DNA of 64,000 nt from Candidatus Lokiarchaeota archaeon (GTDB taxonomy: Archaea > Asgardarchaeota > Thorarchaeia > Thorarchaeales > Thorarchaeaceae): assembly GCA_014730275.1 (NCBI GenBank), contig WJIL01000103.1, positions 50,084 through 114,083 of the forward strand, given 5' to 3'. The stretch's first letter is position 1. Every line of letters starts with the position of its first letter. The position numbers and the translations under genes were made by a program. Below the pieces are notes generated by a model, which saw nothing but the letters and a program-made list of their open reading frames with translations, was not told the DNA's origin and ran no database searches. Positions 8,915 to 18,275 of the stretch are shown piece by piece.

Positions 8915-9976
8915 TCACCCCTCCTCGATACCCTTGAGTTGTTCGAATTGCTCGCTGAGATGCCATGGCATCTCTCTGAAAACATCAGTAAACATTTTCT
9001 CAGTTGATGCTTTCTTCTTCGAAGCTCCCTGTTTTATGAGTCTCTTGATTTTCTCATCGTATTCTTCACGAATACTTTCTTCTTCTTTCTCAGTGAATAC
9101 TCCTTCCCGGATGAGATAAAGCTTGAATCTCTTAATGGGATCTTTTTGTTTCCATTTCTCTACTTCCTCCTCTGGACGATACCTCGACGGATCATCTGAG
9201 GAAGTATGCGGACCAAGGCGGTAGGTGAGATTCTCAATAAGAGTGGGTCCTTCACCGTTTCTAGCTCTCTTAGCAGCTTCCTGTACCGTACTATAGACAG
9301 CTAGTATATCATTACCGTCTACTCTGATTCCTGGCATGCCATATGCTTGAGCTTTATCTGCAATAGTTTCAGCGGCCGTTTGCCGTTCATCAGGTAGGGA
9401 AATAGCATACTGGTTGTTCTGACAGATGAGCACCGAAGGGGTTTTGAACACGCCAGCGAAGTTCATTCCCGAATGGAAATCGTTGCTGCTCGTTGCTCCT
9501 TCACCAAAGAATGCTACTGTGATTGCATCTTCTCCCCGATACCTGGCTGCATATGCAGCTCCGACTGCATGAATGATCTGTGTTCCTATTGGAGCAGAGG
9601 GATTAACGAATCTATATTTGGGATGCCCAAAGAGTCCTGGAAGCCGTCTTCCCTTGTGTGGATCGTCCTCATTACCAAAGTACTGATTGATTATGTCGCC
9701 AAGCGGCATTCCACGATAGATGGCTGCTCCGTGTTCCCTGTATGCTGGGAAAACCCAGTCTGAGGATTTGAGAGCAGCTACAGCTCCCACGTGTGCTTCT
9801 TGCCCTGTAGTAGGGATATGAAAGCCGATTCTCCCTTGTCTCTGCAGGCGCATACCCTTCTCATCTAGGGTGCGAACAGCTATCATCGTTTTGTACCATT
9901 TCGTTAGTTCCTCTGGCGATATACTCAGTTCAAAATCTGATTTCACTGAACCATCTGGTTCGAGTATCTGCTTCAT
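8915..9976 (-). CDS. 2-oxoacid dehydrogenase E1 component, alpha subunit
   Basis: This subunit is thiamine diphosphate-dependent. The ThDP/Mg site spans GEGATSSNDFHSGMNFA to CQNNQYAIS, and the phospho-loop-like segment GPHTSSDDPSRYR is present. N-terminal motifs RRQGRIGF-like (RLQRQGRIGFH) and EHGAAIYRG match branched-chain/acetoin/pyruvate E1alpha. The C-terminus is Lys/Glu-rich. ATG 9976 follows GGGTGATGGT. A TTG at 10018 would add 14 residues. It heads the operon. Upstream lie a TATA-like AACTTAATAAG and the GTTAACAATAGTTAA element, which suggest controlled expression. Confidence 0.93.
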   Translation of the reverse strand: MKQILEPDGSVKSDFELSISPEELTKWYKTMIAVRTLDEKGMRLQRQGRIGFHIPTTGQEAHVGAVAALKSSDWVFPAYREHGAAIYRGMPLGDIINQYFGNEDDPHKGRRLPGLFGHPKYRFVNPSAPIGTQIIHAVGAAYAARYRGEDAITVAFFGEGATSSNDFHSGMNFAGVFKTPSVLICQNNQYAISLPDERQTAAETIADKAQAYGMPGIRVDGNDILAVYSTVQEAAKRARNGEGPTLIENLTYRLGPHTSSDDPSRYRPEEEVEKWKQKDPIKRFKLYLIREGVFTEKEEESIREEYDEKIKRLIKQGASKKKASTEKMFTDVFREMPWHLSEQFEQLKGIEEG

Positions 9977-10048
9977 ACCATCACCCAATTTTCTGCTTCC
10001 TACGTGATGCGTCTTCAAACTTGGAATAGCACCAACATTACGATATTA

Positions 10049-10063
10049 TTAACTATTGTTAAC
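10049..10063 (-). promoter_or_regulatory. Putative operator GTTAACAATAGTTAA of the E1alpha operon
   Basis: The minus-strand sequence contains an inverted repeat TTAAC-AATA-GTTAA directly downstream of a TATA-like stretch (10062-10073). An identical 15-mer in the same orientation lies upstream of the zinc-ribbon gene at 28395-28409. Confidence 0.5.
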
Positions 10064-10151
10064 TTATTAAGTTTGCTGCTGATACACCTGACGTTTCTCT
10101 TAGAATGAATTCAGAATCCAAGATGGTTTGTGGATTGTTTGCATAAACAAG

Positions 10152-10190
10152 ATATTATATATAAAATCCCATGTAACAATGGTTAATCAC
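10152..10190 (+). promoter_or_regulatory. Promoter of the giant surface protein with TAAC-N4-GTTA element
   Basis: A long TATA-like stretch (tattatatataaaa, 10152-10165) is followed by GTAACAATGGTTAATCAC at 10173-10190, near the expected transcription start. The element resembles those upstream of E1alpha and of 28429, so the divergent genes may share a regulator. Confidence 0.45.
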
Positions 10191-10225
10191 TACCTTAGGC
10201 AGCGTTATAAAAAATGAAATGAGGA

Positions 10226-13200
10226 TTGGAGTTGCACGCTAAATCTGAAATTCGACGGTTTGTAATCTTATTTGTCCCCATACTGCTTACAGCTGGGCTA
10301 TTTCTCCCACATTTTCGTGGTTTGTTGAATTACTCTCAGAACTGGTCAGAAGAAGAACAACCATTGCAGAGTGATTCTGATGTCCCTACTACCTTTGATT
10401 CTACTAATACGGCAGCAGATGGTGAGACTTTGGAAGGCATCCTTGACCCTGTACTGGTAGAACAAGCCGGTTACTATTCCAGTAGTAACCAAACGGGGAG
10501 GACTGATACTGGTGTTGGCACTTCTCAGAATCTTACAATTGATGAGCAAAACCAATGGATAGGCAGCAGGGCCGAGCTAGACGTATATTCCTTGAATAGG
10601 CTTTACGTACGGAACGGTTCATTCAATGATGGAATTGCTGGAAAAAATCAGAATCCTCCACCAACCGATTACTACCCGTATGGGTGGACAGCAAATAGTG
10701 ATGATGGGGGGACGCAAGAGAATCAATTTGCAGCGTACGAGCAGCAGTCGGATCCTTACGTAACCGTTGAAAACCAAGCTGTAGAAGGTGGCCTCTTTTC
10801 AGACTACTATGATCACAACACAGGAACGTATGTGGTTTGGCGTCAAACGGTAGAGAATGCTCCATTTACTACGGATTTCATCTTTTCTTTCAACTATCTC
10901 TACTTCAGTGGGCCATTGTACCGAACAGGTGGCGATGATCCGGGTGGAGATGCATGGTTAACCATTGCAGTTGATGGTTCTATTGTTTGGAATCAGAGCC
11001 TATTGTCTCTTGGGAGCAGAAACACTTGGTACAATACAGGTGACGTACAATTGAGTCTTCCTTCTGTGGGTGACTCTTTCACATTCTCTATTGGTCTCTA
11101 TATCGCTGATGGAATGCGTCTCTACTCAAATCGTGACTACGATAATGATGGCGTCAATGATGGAACAGGAAATGCTGCTTCAATCATTGCACACTTGGAT
11201 GATGTTAGTCTTATTGGGAGTGCCCCTCCAAGCTTTGAATCAGTTGAGCTACAGTTCAGAGCAGGAACCCAAACAACCGACATTAACGGCGTAAATGGAG
11301 TTGGAAACGCCACAATCATCAACAGCAATTTCTGGACTTCTGATCCGCTTGAAGTTGAAATTCTATCAAATACCAGCGTGGAAGTTCAGTATCGTAGCAG
11401 GCTCCTCTCTCATAGATTCATCAACTCAAGTTGGTCAACGGATGAATCAAAACCTGGAGTTGCCTTTTCTGTTCTTTCTGGTGAAAGCCCTGAGATGACA
11501 TTATTTGCCTATGTCGGGTTAGTAGACCCTTACGAAGATTTCTATGTCAATTTCATATATCCTGAAGACTGGAACAATGCTACCGTTCTCAATCCATTTC
11601 TTTCTGATGTGACTTCTGATACCACTTCATCTGAGGGACTGCTTACCATTCCCACCGAGCTCCTTTCAGTTCTGGGTTGGTGGAAAATTTCGTTTGAATC
11701 TCCAAATTATTTACAGCAGAAAGAAGTTGAGATGTTCAATGAGGATTCTTGGACTTCAACGACAATGCTTAGACCAAGCAATACAAGTCGAGTATCTGTC
11801 GAGATTGGTTCATCCAGCTCCGCCCCGATTCTTTCTTCTGAGGTAAATGTGACTTGGTTCCAACCGAATGGCACTATGTGGTCGGAGCAACAGATTCTGA
11901 ATCTTACGGGGCGTATCGGTTCGACATCGCCTTTATTGTTTGGCCCTTTGAATACGTCAGCTGGTTTATGGACTGTCACTATTGCATGGACAAATGGGAC
12001 AGAAGTGGCCTATGGCACAACCGATTTCGATTTCTATCGGACAGCAACACTAGAGCCCATTTACGATTCCTTGTCGGCTGATTTTGGTGATGTCATTTCT
12101 AATTCTTTCCGTTACAAAGATGAAGAAACCGGAGAGGACTTACTGGAAACCGATGCAAGTCTCTCGGCCAATTGGTCAACAACTACCGTGATCCTTTCTC
12201 CCAACTTCGTCAGAAACTGGTGGGAAGGCGACTTCGATACTGGGCTTGTTGGCGGCGGTACATTTCGAGTGTATGTTAACGCCTCAAAACCGTATTATGA
12301 GAATGTATCAGCCTCTTTTACGGTTGAGTCGACCTACGAGACAACTGCGGCAATAATAGCGCCAGCGACCGAAACCGTCGAAATCTATCCAAATGATACG
12401 ATTCAAGTCACAGTGAATTACACCCGTCAAAACGGTCTGGGGATTGAGGGCGGCAGTTTAGAGATTACATATACGAGTACAGAAGAGGGACTCAACTGGC
12501 ACTCGGTTCAAGACTACAATAATGGGAGTTACTCCATCTCCATCTTGGCGAATACTTCAGCAATATATACCATGACAGCTACCCTATCAAAGGCCGCTCA
12601 TTATCCGGCATCTGACTCCTTTACTCTCATAGTCAATGAATTACCCACCCAGATTAGCCGGCTGAATGGCACTGCCGACACAGTTGAGTTTGGAAAATCG
12701 TACCATCTCTCCTTGAGATACTCCAATGCCTCTGGCTATGGACTAGCAGGAGCCACGGTCAGTATTGTAGGTGTGAGTCCGTTTGGATTGAATGTGACAG
12801 AAATCCTCGACCGAGGAGAAGGATACTACTCGTTGCAACTCCTACCTGAATCAGCTGATTTATACACTATCCTGATTGAACTCAATATAAAGAACTACGA
12901 GTCACAAACAACCACTTTCTCATTGAATGTTGAAGAAATAGGCACAAGTCTTCTAGTTTCAGAAACAAGTTCAGCTGCTCCCGTGAATCAGTCATATACC
13001 CTTCAGCTTCAATATTTAGATAGTGATTCTGTGGGTCTCAATGGGGCACAGCTAGAACTCCTGAATCCCGACGATTATGTTTCACGTTCATCTTTCTTCG
13101 ACTTAGGAGGAGGCTTCTACAACGTAACACTAAATTCGAGCGAAGTTGGAACCTATGATTTGCTTTTCAGGGCAAGCCTACCCAATTATCAGAACTCCTC

Positions 13201-16165
13201 TCAGTCATTCACCCTTGTAGTTACTGTCATACCCGCCCAAGTGCGCCTAGCCTGTGAAATTGCCTCTCTCAGTACACAACATGGTGAGACGGTTGAAGCA
13301 TATGCATTCTATGAACGAACGGACATGGCTGTAAACATCACCGGGGCGACCATTAGTGTTTCACCTAGTGCGTCGATAGGACTGGATATTGTGGTGAATG
13401 ACTACGGGAGCTACTATGGCCTTGAACTGACCGGATATCAGTTGGGTTCTTGGCAGCTCACTATCACAGCCAACAAGTCGGATTATCAATCGGCGACTAC
13501 ATCCTTGATACTGGAGGTCGAAGCCATTGCAAGCAGTGTGGATATCGTAAATATCGATGGTCTGCCTGTTGAGAGGGGTTTGAATGAAAGCTTTGAAGTA
13601 AGGTTCTATTACTCTCGGGTGAATGGATCCGGAATACCTGATGCCTTGGTGAATCTAAGCTATTCTAGTGATACCAGAGGTTTGAATTGGTCACTTCCAG
13701 TGGACTATGGGAACGGAACATACTCAATCTCTGTCAGGATCAATATAGCTTCAACATATTCTGTCAATGTTATCAGCAGCAAACAGTTCTACACTACTTC
13801 CTTTGATTCTTTCACGACTGTTGTCAATGAAATCAATACCGAGATTTCCATACTGAATGGTACCACAGGTAAAGCTCGTTTCGGAGAATCTTTCAATCTC
13901 GCACTTATGTACACAAATGCGTCCGGCTATGGTCTTGGGGGCGCTTCTGTGAATATCCTAAGTGTTGAACCTTCATCTTCTCTAGCTCCTACGACTGTGA
14001 ATGACCTTGGTGATGGTTGCTATACTTTGGTTTTAGACTTTGAAAGCGCGGGAACTTATAGTCTAACGATTGAGACTAATCTTACTAACCACGAGGCCCA
14101 GATTGTTACATTCACAATCACAGTTAGCGAAATCCCTACTGTATTGAGAGCCATTGAATCGAGTGTAACTCTGGCGATAGATCTCTCGTATACGCTTACT
14201 CTCTCCCTAGAAGATGATACTGGATTTGGACTCTCGGGTGCGGAACTCGAGCTAGTGAATCAGCCATCTGCTGTAACAAGTTCGGACTGGGTGGATACTG
14301 GCAGTGGAGACTACAATGTGACGCTTGCAGCTGACGAGGTCGGAGTGTACGATCTCCTTTTCAGAGCACAGCTAGCAAACTATCAGAACTCAACAGAAAC
14401 TTTCACTCTACTTGTGACTCTCATACCGTCGGAAATCCGGGTTGCTAATCAAGTCTCATCTCTGACCGTAGACTATGCAGAGAAAAACGAGATTATAGTA
14501 TTCTTCACGCGTACTGATTTCGTTCAAAATATCTCTGACGCTGATATTAGTGCTTCAGCAGACACCTCTGAGGTTGATATTTCCACAGTATTCGAAGAAG
14601 ATGGATACTACTTCATCCGTTTTGTTAGCTATCAACTCAGTCCTTGGCAATTGTCAATCACTGCGAACAAAACCAATCATCGGGCAGACACGAACGTGAT
14701 TCTGATACAGACAGATACAATCGATACTGTTCTTGAGGGTGGCAATCCCGCTGAGGACCTTTTGTATATGCGACCTTATAATCTAACATTCAGTTATCTT
14801 TTCCAGGCCAACCAAAGTGGTATACCCTTGTCGATAATGACGCCAACCGGGGAAGCAGCTTCTTGGGTCACGAGCACACAGAAAGTACCAGGTCAATTTT
14901 CAGTGAACTTAACACCGGAATCTCTTGGCTCACACGTTGTTACACTACTCTTTGAGCGTGAAGGATTTGAAACACGCCAGTTCAGACTCTCATTCAATGT
15001 AGTACCAGTTCCCATTGAGGTTGTTTTCGTTCAGGGCCTTACTGGTTATGAGGGAAGTTCTTACGATCTTATGGTACAAGTACGAGAAGTTGACACCCAG
15101 ATACCTGTAACAGGAGCAAGTGTTACGTATCGCCTATTCGATTCACAAGGAATAGGAAGCGAACCTGTTTCCATGGAAGAAACCGAAAGCGGTACCTATG
15201 TTGCTCAATTAACCATGCCGGACTCGCGAGATTCCTATACAATCAGAATACAGGTTGAAGCTCGGAACTACGATTTGGAAAGTAATGCAACAGCCGATGT
15301 GGTTCCACAAACCGAGCTTGGCACTCTGGTTGTGCGAACAGTTTCGGAGAATATCGTTCCTGTCTTAGGTGTACTTGGGTTAACAATTGGTCTGGTGGCA
15401 CGGAGCCTGTACAAGAAGCGTAGAGTGCGGCAGAACCTTGAGGCTCTGGCTGTCAAGAAACGATTCGATGATGCAAACAAACTGCTGGGAGTTATTATCC
15501 TTCACAAGGAAAGCGGCATACCCATCTACTCCAAAATGCTCCGAAAAGGTGTGGACGAAGGAATCATCTCAGCTTTCATAACTGCCATACGGAATTTCAA
15601 AATGGAGTTTGGGCTGAATGGGCAAACAAAGGAGGAAGGGAAGCTCCTTCCAATATCTGATTTGATTCGAGCTGTCTCAATGCAGAATCTAGTTTTCGCC
15701 TTCATAACAGTGGACAGCCCCTCGCAACAACAGCGGAGAAACATGATGGATTTCGCAAATTCGGTCGCTGAAACCTTCGATCAAGCTTTCAGTGATACGC
15801 CAACAGAAGTACTCGATCCTGATACGAAATCCACCATCAGCACACTCCTTCAGGATATAATGGATGTTGTCCTACTCAGAAGATACAGACTCAGGGATGA
15901 TGCAACACTCTCAAAGGCAGACGAGTGCATTAAGCGTGGTGTGTCAGAATTTGATGACTCTGAGTTCTTACTTGATGAGCTTGCGGCATCGATAGCCGAA
16001 TGTGGCCTTGAGGAAGGGAGAGCATATGTATCCATCCTTGATGCTGTCAATGATAATGTCTTGGTACCAACTGCTGAAGAAGTCTACACAAAAACATCCG
16101 ATGAAGACGAATTCGTTGAGGAAGTTGAAACTCTGTTGCGAGACAGGAATGGAACTGGCATGTGA
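10226..16165 (+). CDS. Giant surface protein: Ig-like repeats, transmembrane helix and cytosolic longin/roadblock-like tail
   Basis: The 1979-residue protein starts with a signal/anchor sequence (FVILFVPILLTAGLFLP). An extracellular N-terminal region includes a Ca-type loop DYDNDGVNDG near residue 303. Repeated beta-sandwich modules of about 100 residues follow, many with N-x-S/T sequons. Residues ~705-1100 and ~1101-1500 are a tandem duplication of one four-module block: compare NGSYSISILANTSA with NGTYSISVRINIAS, and VGTYDLLFRASLPNYQNS with VGVYDLLFRAQLANYQNS. A single transmembrane helix at ~1707-1728 precedes KKRR, marking the cytosolic side. The ~240-residue tail begins LLGVIILHKESGIPIYSKML and continues IISAFITAIRNF, like Asgard longin/roadblock-fold proteins. 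Start is TTG at 10226 or 10232, as no in-frame ATG exists. Role may be adhesion or surface sensing coupled to an internal domain (inference). Confidence 0.85.
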   Translation: MELHAKSEIRRFVILFVPILLTAGLFLPHFRGLLNYSQNWSEEEQPLQSDSDVPTTFDSTNTAADGETLEGILDPVLVEQAGYYSSSNQTGRTDTGVGTSQNLTIDEQNQWIGSRAELDVYSLNRLYVRNGSFNDGIAGKNQNPPPTDYYPYGWTANSDDGGTQENQFAAYEQQSDPYVTVENQAVEGGLFSDYYDHNTGTYVVWRQTVENAPFTTDFIFSFNYLYFSGPLYRTGGDDPGGDAWLTIAVDGSIVWNQSLLSLGSRNTWYNTGDVQLSLPSVGDSFTFSIGLYIADGMRLYSNRDYDNDGVNDGTGNAASIIAHLDDVSLIGSAPPSFESVELQFRAGTQTTDINGVNGVGNATIINSNFWTSDPLEVEILSNTSVEVQYRSRLLSHRFINSSWSTDESKPGVAFSVLSGESPEMTLFAYVGLVDPYEDFYVNFIYPEDWNNATVLNPFLSDVTSDTTSSEGLLTIPTELLSVLGWWKISFESPNYLQQKEVEMFNEDSWTSTTMLRPSNTSRVSVEIGSSSSAPILSSEVNVTWFQPNGTMWSEQQILNLTGRIGSTSPLLFGPLNTSAGLWTVTIAWTNGTEVAYGTTDFDFYRTATLEPIYDSLSADFGDVISNSFRYKDEETGEDLLETDASLSANWSTTTVILSPNFVRNWWEGDFDTGLVGGGTFRVYVNASKPYYENVSASFTVESTYETTAAIIAPATETVEIYPNDTIQVTVNYTRQNGLGIEGGSLEITYTSTEEGLNWHSVQDYNNGSYSISILANTSAIYTMTATLSKAAHYPASDSFTLIVNELPTQISRLNGTADTVEFGKSYHLSLRYSNASGYGLAGATVSIVGVSPFGLNVTEILDRGEGYYSLQLLPESADLYTILIELNIKNYESQTTTFSLNVEEIGTSLLVSETSSAAPVNQSYTLQLQYLDSDSVGLNGAQLELLNPDDYVSRSSFFDLGGGFYNVTLNSSEVGTYDLLFRASLPNYQNSSQSFTLVVTVIPAQVRLACEIASLSTQHGETVEAYAFYERTDMAVNITGATISVSPSASIGLDIVVNDYGSYYGLELTGYQLGSWQLTITANKSDYQSATTSLILEVEAIASSVDIVNIDGLPVERGLNESFEVRFYYSRVNGSGIPDALVNLSYSSDTRGLNWSLPVDYGNGTYSISVRINIASTYSVNVISSKQFYTTSFDSFTTVVNEINTEISILNGTTGKARFGESFNLALMYTNASGYGLGGASVNILSVEPSSSLAPTTVNDLGDGCYTLVLDFESAGTYSLTIETNLTNHEAQIVTFTITVSEIPTVLRAIESSVTLAIDLSYTLTLSLEDDTGFGLSGAELELVNQPSAVTSSDWVDTGSGDYNVTLAADEVGVYDLLFRAQLANYQNSTETFTLLVTLIPSEIRVANQVSSLTVDYAEKNEIIVFFTRTDFVQNISDADISASADTSEVDISTVFEEDGYYFIRFVSYQLSPWQLSITANKTNHRADTNVILIQTDTIDTVLEGGNPAEDLLYMRPYNLTFSYLFQANQSGIPLSIMTPTGEAASWVTSTQKVPGQFSVNLTPESLGSHVVTLLFEREGFETRQFRLSFNVVPVPIEVVFVQGLTGYEGSSYDLMVQVREVDTQIPVTGASVTYRLFDSQGIGSEPVSMEETESGTYVAQLTMPDSRDSYTIRIQVEARNYDLESNATADVVPQTELGTLVVRTVSENIVPVLGVLGLTIGLVARSLYKKRRVRQNLEALAVKKRFDDANKLLGVIILHKESGIPIYSKMLRKGVDEGIISAFITAIRNFKMEFGLNGQTKEEGKLLPISDLIRAVSMQNLVFAFITVDSPSQQQRRNMMDFANSVAETFDQAFSDTPTEVLDPDTKSTISTLLQDIMDVVLLRRYRLRDDATLSKADECIKRGVSEFDDSEFLLDELAASIAECGLEEGRAYVSILDAVNDNVLVPTAEEVYTKTSDEDEFVEEVETLLRDRNGTGM

Positions 16166-16200
16166 TTCAAGGGGATAGGAAATCCGGAAAAAAAGACCTG

Positions 16201-16229
16201 TCCGGAGCGGTGCTATGCTCCGGATTTTT
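16201..16229 (+). terminator. Hairpin terminator after the giant surface gene
   Basis: An eight-base-pair perfect stem (TCCGGAGC/GCTCCGGA, loop ggtgctat) is followed directly by TTTTT. Confidence 0.7.
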
Positions 16230-16251
16230 GTCTTCTAAACTATTTGAGGGT

Positions 16252-17223
16252 TCATCCTTTGCGCTTGACTGCTAGGATGACCAGGACAACTAGTGTAATG
16301 CCGCCACCAAGGATTGCCAACTGAGTGTAGTCGATACCTAAACCACCATCTCCAGGTCCGTTGCCGGTGGTCTCGCCACCGTCACTTACAGTGGAGACTC
16401 CGATGGTTGGATCGTATTCTAGTGTCTCGTTGCCAAAGTATTCGAAAGCCAGATAGACTGACTTACCAGATTCTCCTTCGGGACCTTGACCGTATGTTCC
16501 GCGGACCTGAACTTGATGTTCACCCGCAGAGGCTTCCTCAGCGTATTCCATGAAAGCTCCACCGAATTCAAACTTATTACCTTCTTTGGCAAATTCTGAT
16601 GGTTCACGGTTGCCTTGGTTTTCCCCATGTTCACTTTCAGAGATAGTGAACTGAAAGACAAGGATTGAATCCTCTTGAGCCCACTCCCAGCCATCAACTA
16701 CGAGGTCGAACTTCATCTGGTCAGGGTTCTCCATGTCCATATGCACTCGAATCTGAATCGTTGCATCGAAATCAGGTCTGCCTGGTCCTGGAGCATCACC
16801 CGGAGTGGTGAATGTCTCAGTAGTGGTGAAATTGAAGTGGACCGCAGTGATATTTCCGCCACTATCTTCCTCAGTCTCGAAACCACTGAATTCCCATCCA
16901 CTAGACGGTAGTGCGAAGGGAGCACCTACAACGCTGTCATTTTCTGGATCATATGACCCGTCAGTATTGTTGTCAGTAGCCTCAAAGAGCTTCAGGAACA
17001 TTACATGATAGTCTGCCCCTGGATCACTAGTATTCCACCAATGAAAATGCGGGACCTGGTTCATTGCTGTCACTTTGACAGAGATTTCATCAGTACTCAG
17101 CTCAACCATACCTTGGCTATGCTGATATTGCATTCCGTTGCCTTGTGCTGTCACAAGCGGCAATGATGCCACCAGCGCAAACAGAGCCAACGCCATGATT
17201 GTTTTCTTGTGCTTCATCATCAA
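16252..17223 (-). CDS. Secreted, C-terminally anchored beta-rich protein (paralogue A)
   Basis: A signal peptide (ALALFALVASLPLVTAQG) is followed by an extracellular domain of about 265 residues, a Gly-rich linker and a C-terminal membrane helix ending in VKRKG. The domain includes a calcium-loop-like DNNTDGSYDPEND and the aromatic motif VDGWEW. It is clearly related to the protein at 18276-19223: both have P-H-[FY]-x-[WF]-x near the start, LxLFEx.D.N.DG.Y, [LI]..GW.W and YDPTIG in the same order. The family is not one I can name. It is presumably a cell-surface protein. The two copies flank a membrane-bound winged-helix protein. Confidence 0.75.
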   Translation of the reverse strand: MMMKHKKTIMALALFALVASLPLVTAQGNGMQYQHSQGMVELSTDEISVKVTAMNQVPHFHWWNTSDPGADYHVMFLKLFEATDNNTDGSYDPENDSVVGAPFALPSSGWEFSGFETEEDSGGNITAVHFNFTTTETFTTPGDAPGPGRPDFDATIQIRVHMDMENPDQMKFDLVVDGWEWAQEDSILVFQFTISESEHGENQGNREPSEFAKEGNKFEFGGAFMEYAEEASAGEHQVQVRGTYGQGPEGESGKSVYLAFEYFGNETLEYDPTIGVSTVSDGGETTGNGPGDGGLGIDYTQLAILGGGITLVVLVILAVKRKG

Positions 17224-17345
17224 TCACACAAAATGATTACTCAAATTGGTATATAATATTTTAGTTCGATATTTGTGTAAATACCACCTCGAGATTCCTC
17301 GAACTCCTTTCGAATCTCCACGAAACAGTGTTCTACTGCAATTGA

Positions 17346-18185
17346 CTAAAATGACGCGGTGGCAAGTATGGCCAAAAGAACAAGGTTTGCATTTGTAGAA
17401 ACCAGTGTAACAATTGCAGCTCGAGAGATACGAACTTCTTTCGCTCTTGCAACCGATACAGTAAGAATCAGTGTACTCCATGAAATGATGAACGTAAGGA
17501 GCAGAGTAAGCGGCCAACCTGTAAGTGCCTGCGTTGGAGGGCTAGAATACCAAAGAAGCTCAACAAAAGTATGCGGAAGGTATGATAGAGGAACGGAAAG
17601 AAAGAGTGCTGGATTGTATTCTCGTTTTCCCAATACAGGAATCGAGATTGCTTCGACAACGAGATATGTCAGTATCCAAGACAGAATAGATGCCAGAATT
17701 GTCATTCCTGGTTCAAATGTCCCCTCTAAAAAGAACAGAAGGAATGGAAGTAACCCGACTTCTGAGGCCAAGTAGCCATATCCACCTAGAAGAATCAACA
17801 TTTCAAGGACAAATCTGTATGGATCCTTCTGCACTCTTCCAATCAACTTATCTAACGCTATTAGTTCCACTGCTTTTTGAGCTGAGGATTCCTTGCCCTC
17901 GTGGTTAGCTGCCCAGAATAGTTGATCTTCTCCTTGCTGGATGAGTTTGTATGCTGCCTCTCCTAGTTGTGTGAGGGAATACTGCTTGTTTCCGCCTTTT
18001 TCTAAGAGGGGTTCATCCGCCTTCAGGAGGATATCGAGATGATGATAGAGAGTACCGGCCTCTACTCCCAACTCTGTTAGGTCCGTATAGCTTATTTCTC
18101 GATGATTTCCAGCCATGAGGATGATTTTTCGCCTGATGGAGTGTGAAAGTGCATTGAACATCTGATCCATCAATTCACTATCCAT
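17346..18185 (-). CDS. Membrane-anchored winged-helix (ArsR-like) regulator
   Basis: Residues 1-80 form a winged helix: ALSHSIRRKIILMA, EISYTDLTELGVEAGTLYHHLDIL, and a wing LLEKGGNKQYSLTQLG. About four or five hydrophobic helices follow in residues 120-279, including LILLGGYGYLASEVGLLPFLLFFL and a C-terminal LVSTNANLVLLAILATASF. A transcription regulator fused to a membrane domain can respond directly to a membrane or surface signal (one-component system). It is divergent from paralogue B with 90 bp between starts, and precedes paralogue A on the same strand. Control of both surface genes is the natural hypothesis (inference). Confidence 0.8.
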   Translation of the reverse strand: MDSELMDQMFNALSHSIRRKIILMAGNHREISYTDLTELGVEAGTLYHHLDILLKADEPLLEKGGNKQYSLTQLGEAAYKLIQQGEDQLFWAANHEGKESSAQKAVELIALDKLIGRVQKDPYRFVLEMLILLGGYGYLASEVGLLPFLLFFLEGTFEPGMTILASILSWILTYLVVEAISIPVLGKREYNPALFLSVPLSYLPHTFVELLWYSSPPTQALTGWPLTLLLTFIISWSTLILTVSVARAKEVRISRAAIVTLVSTNANLVLLAILATASF

Positions 18186-18275
18186 CTCGAAGTCTCACCT
18201 TTTGTTTGGCCAGCTCGTATGCTTTCTATCAAGAAGGTTTATTGGCTAATTCCTAATGAAACTATATGTTGTAAG

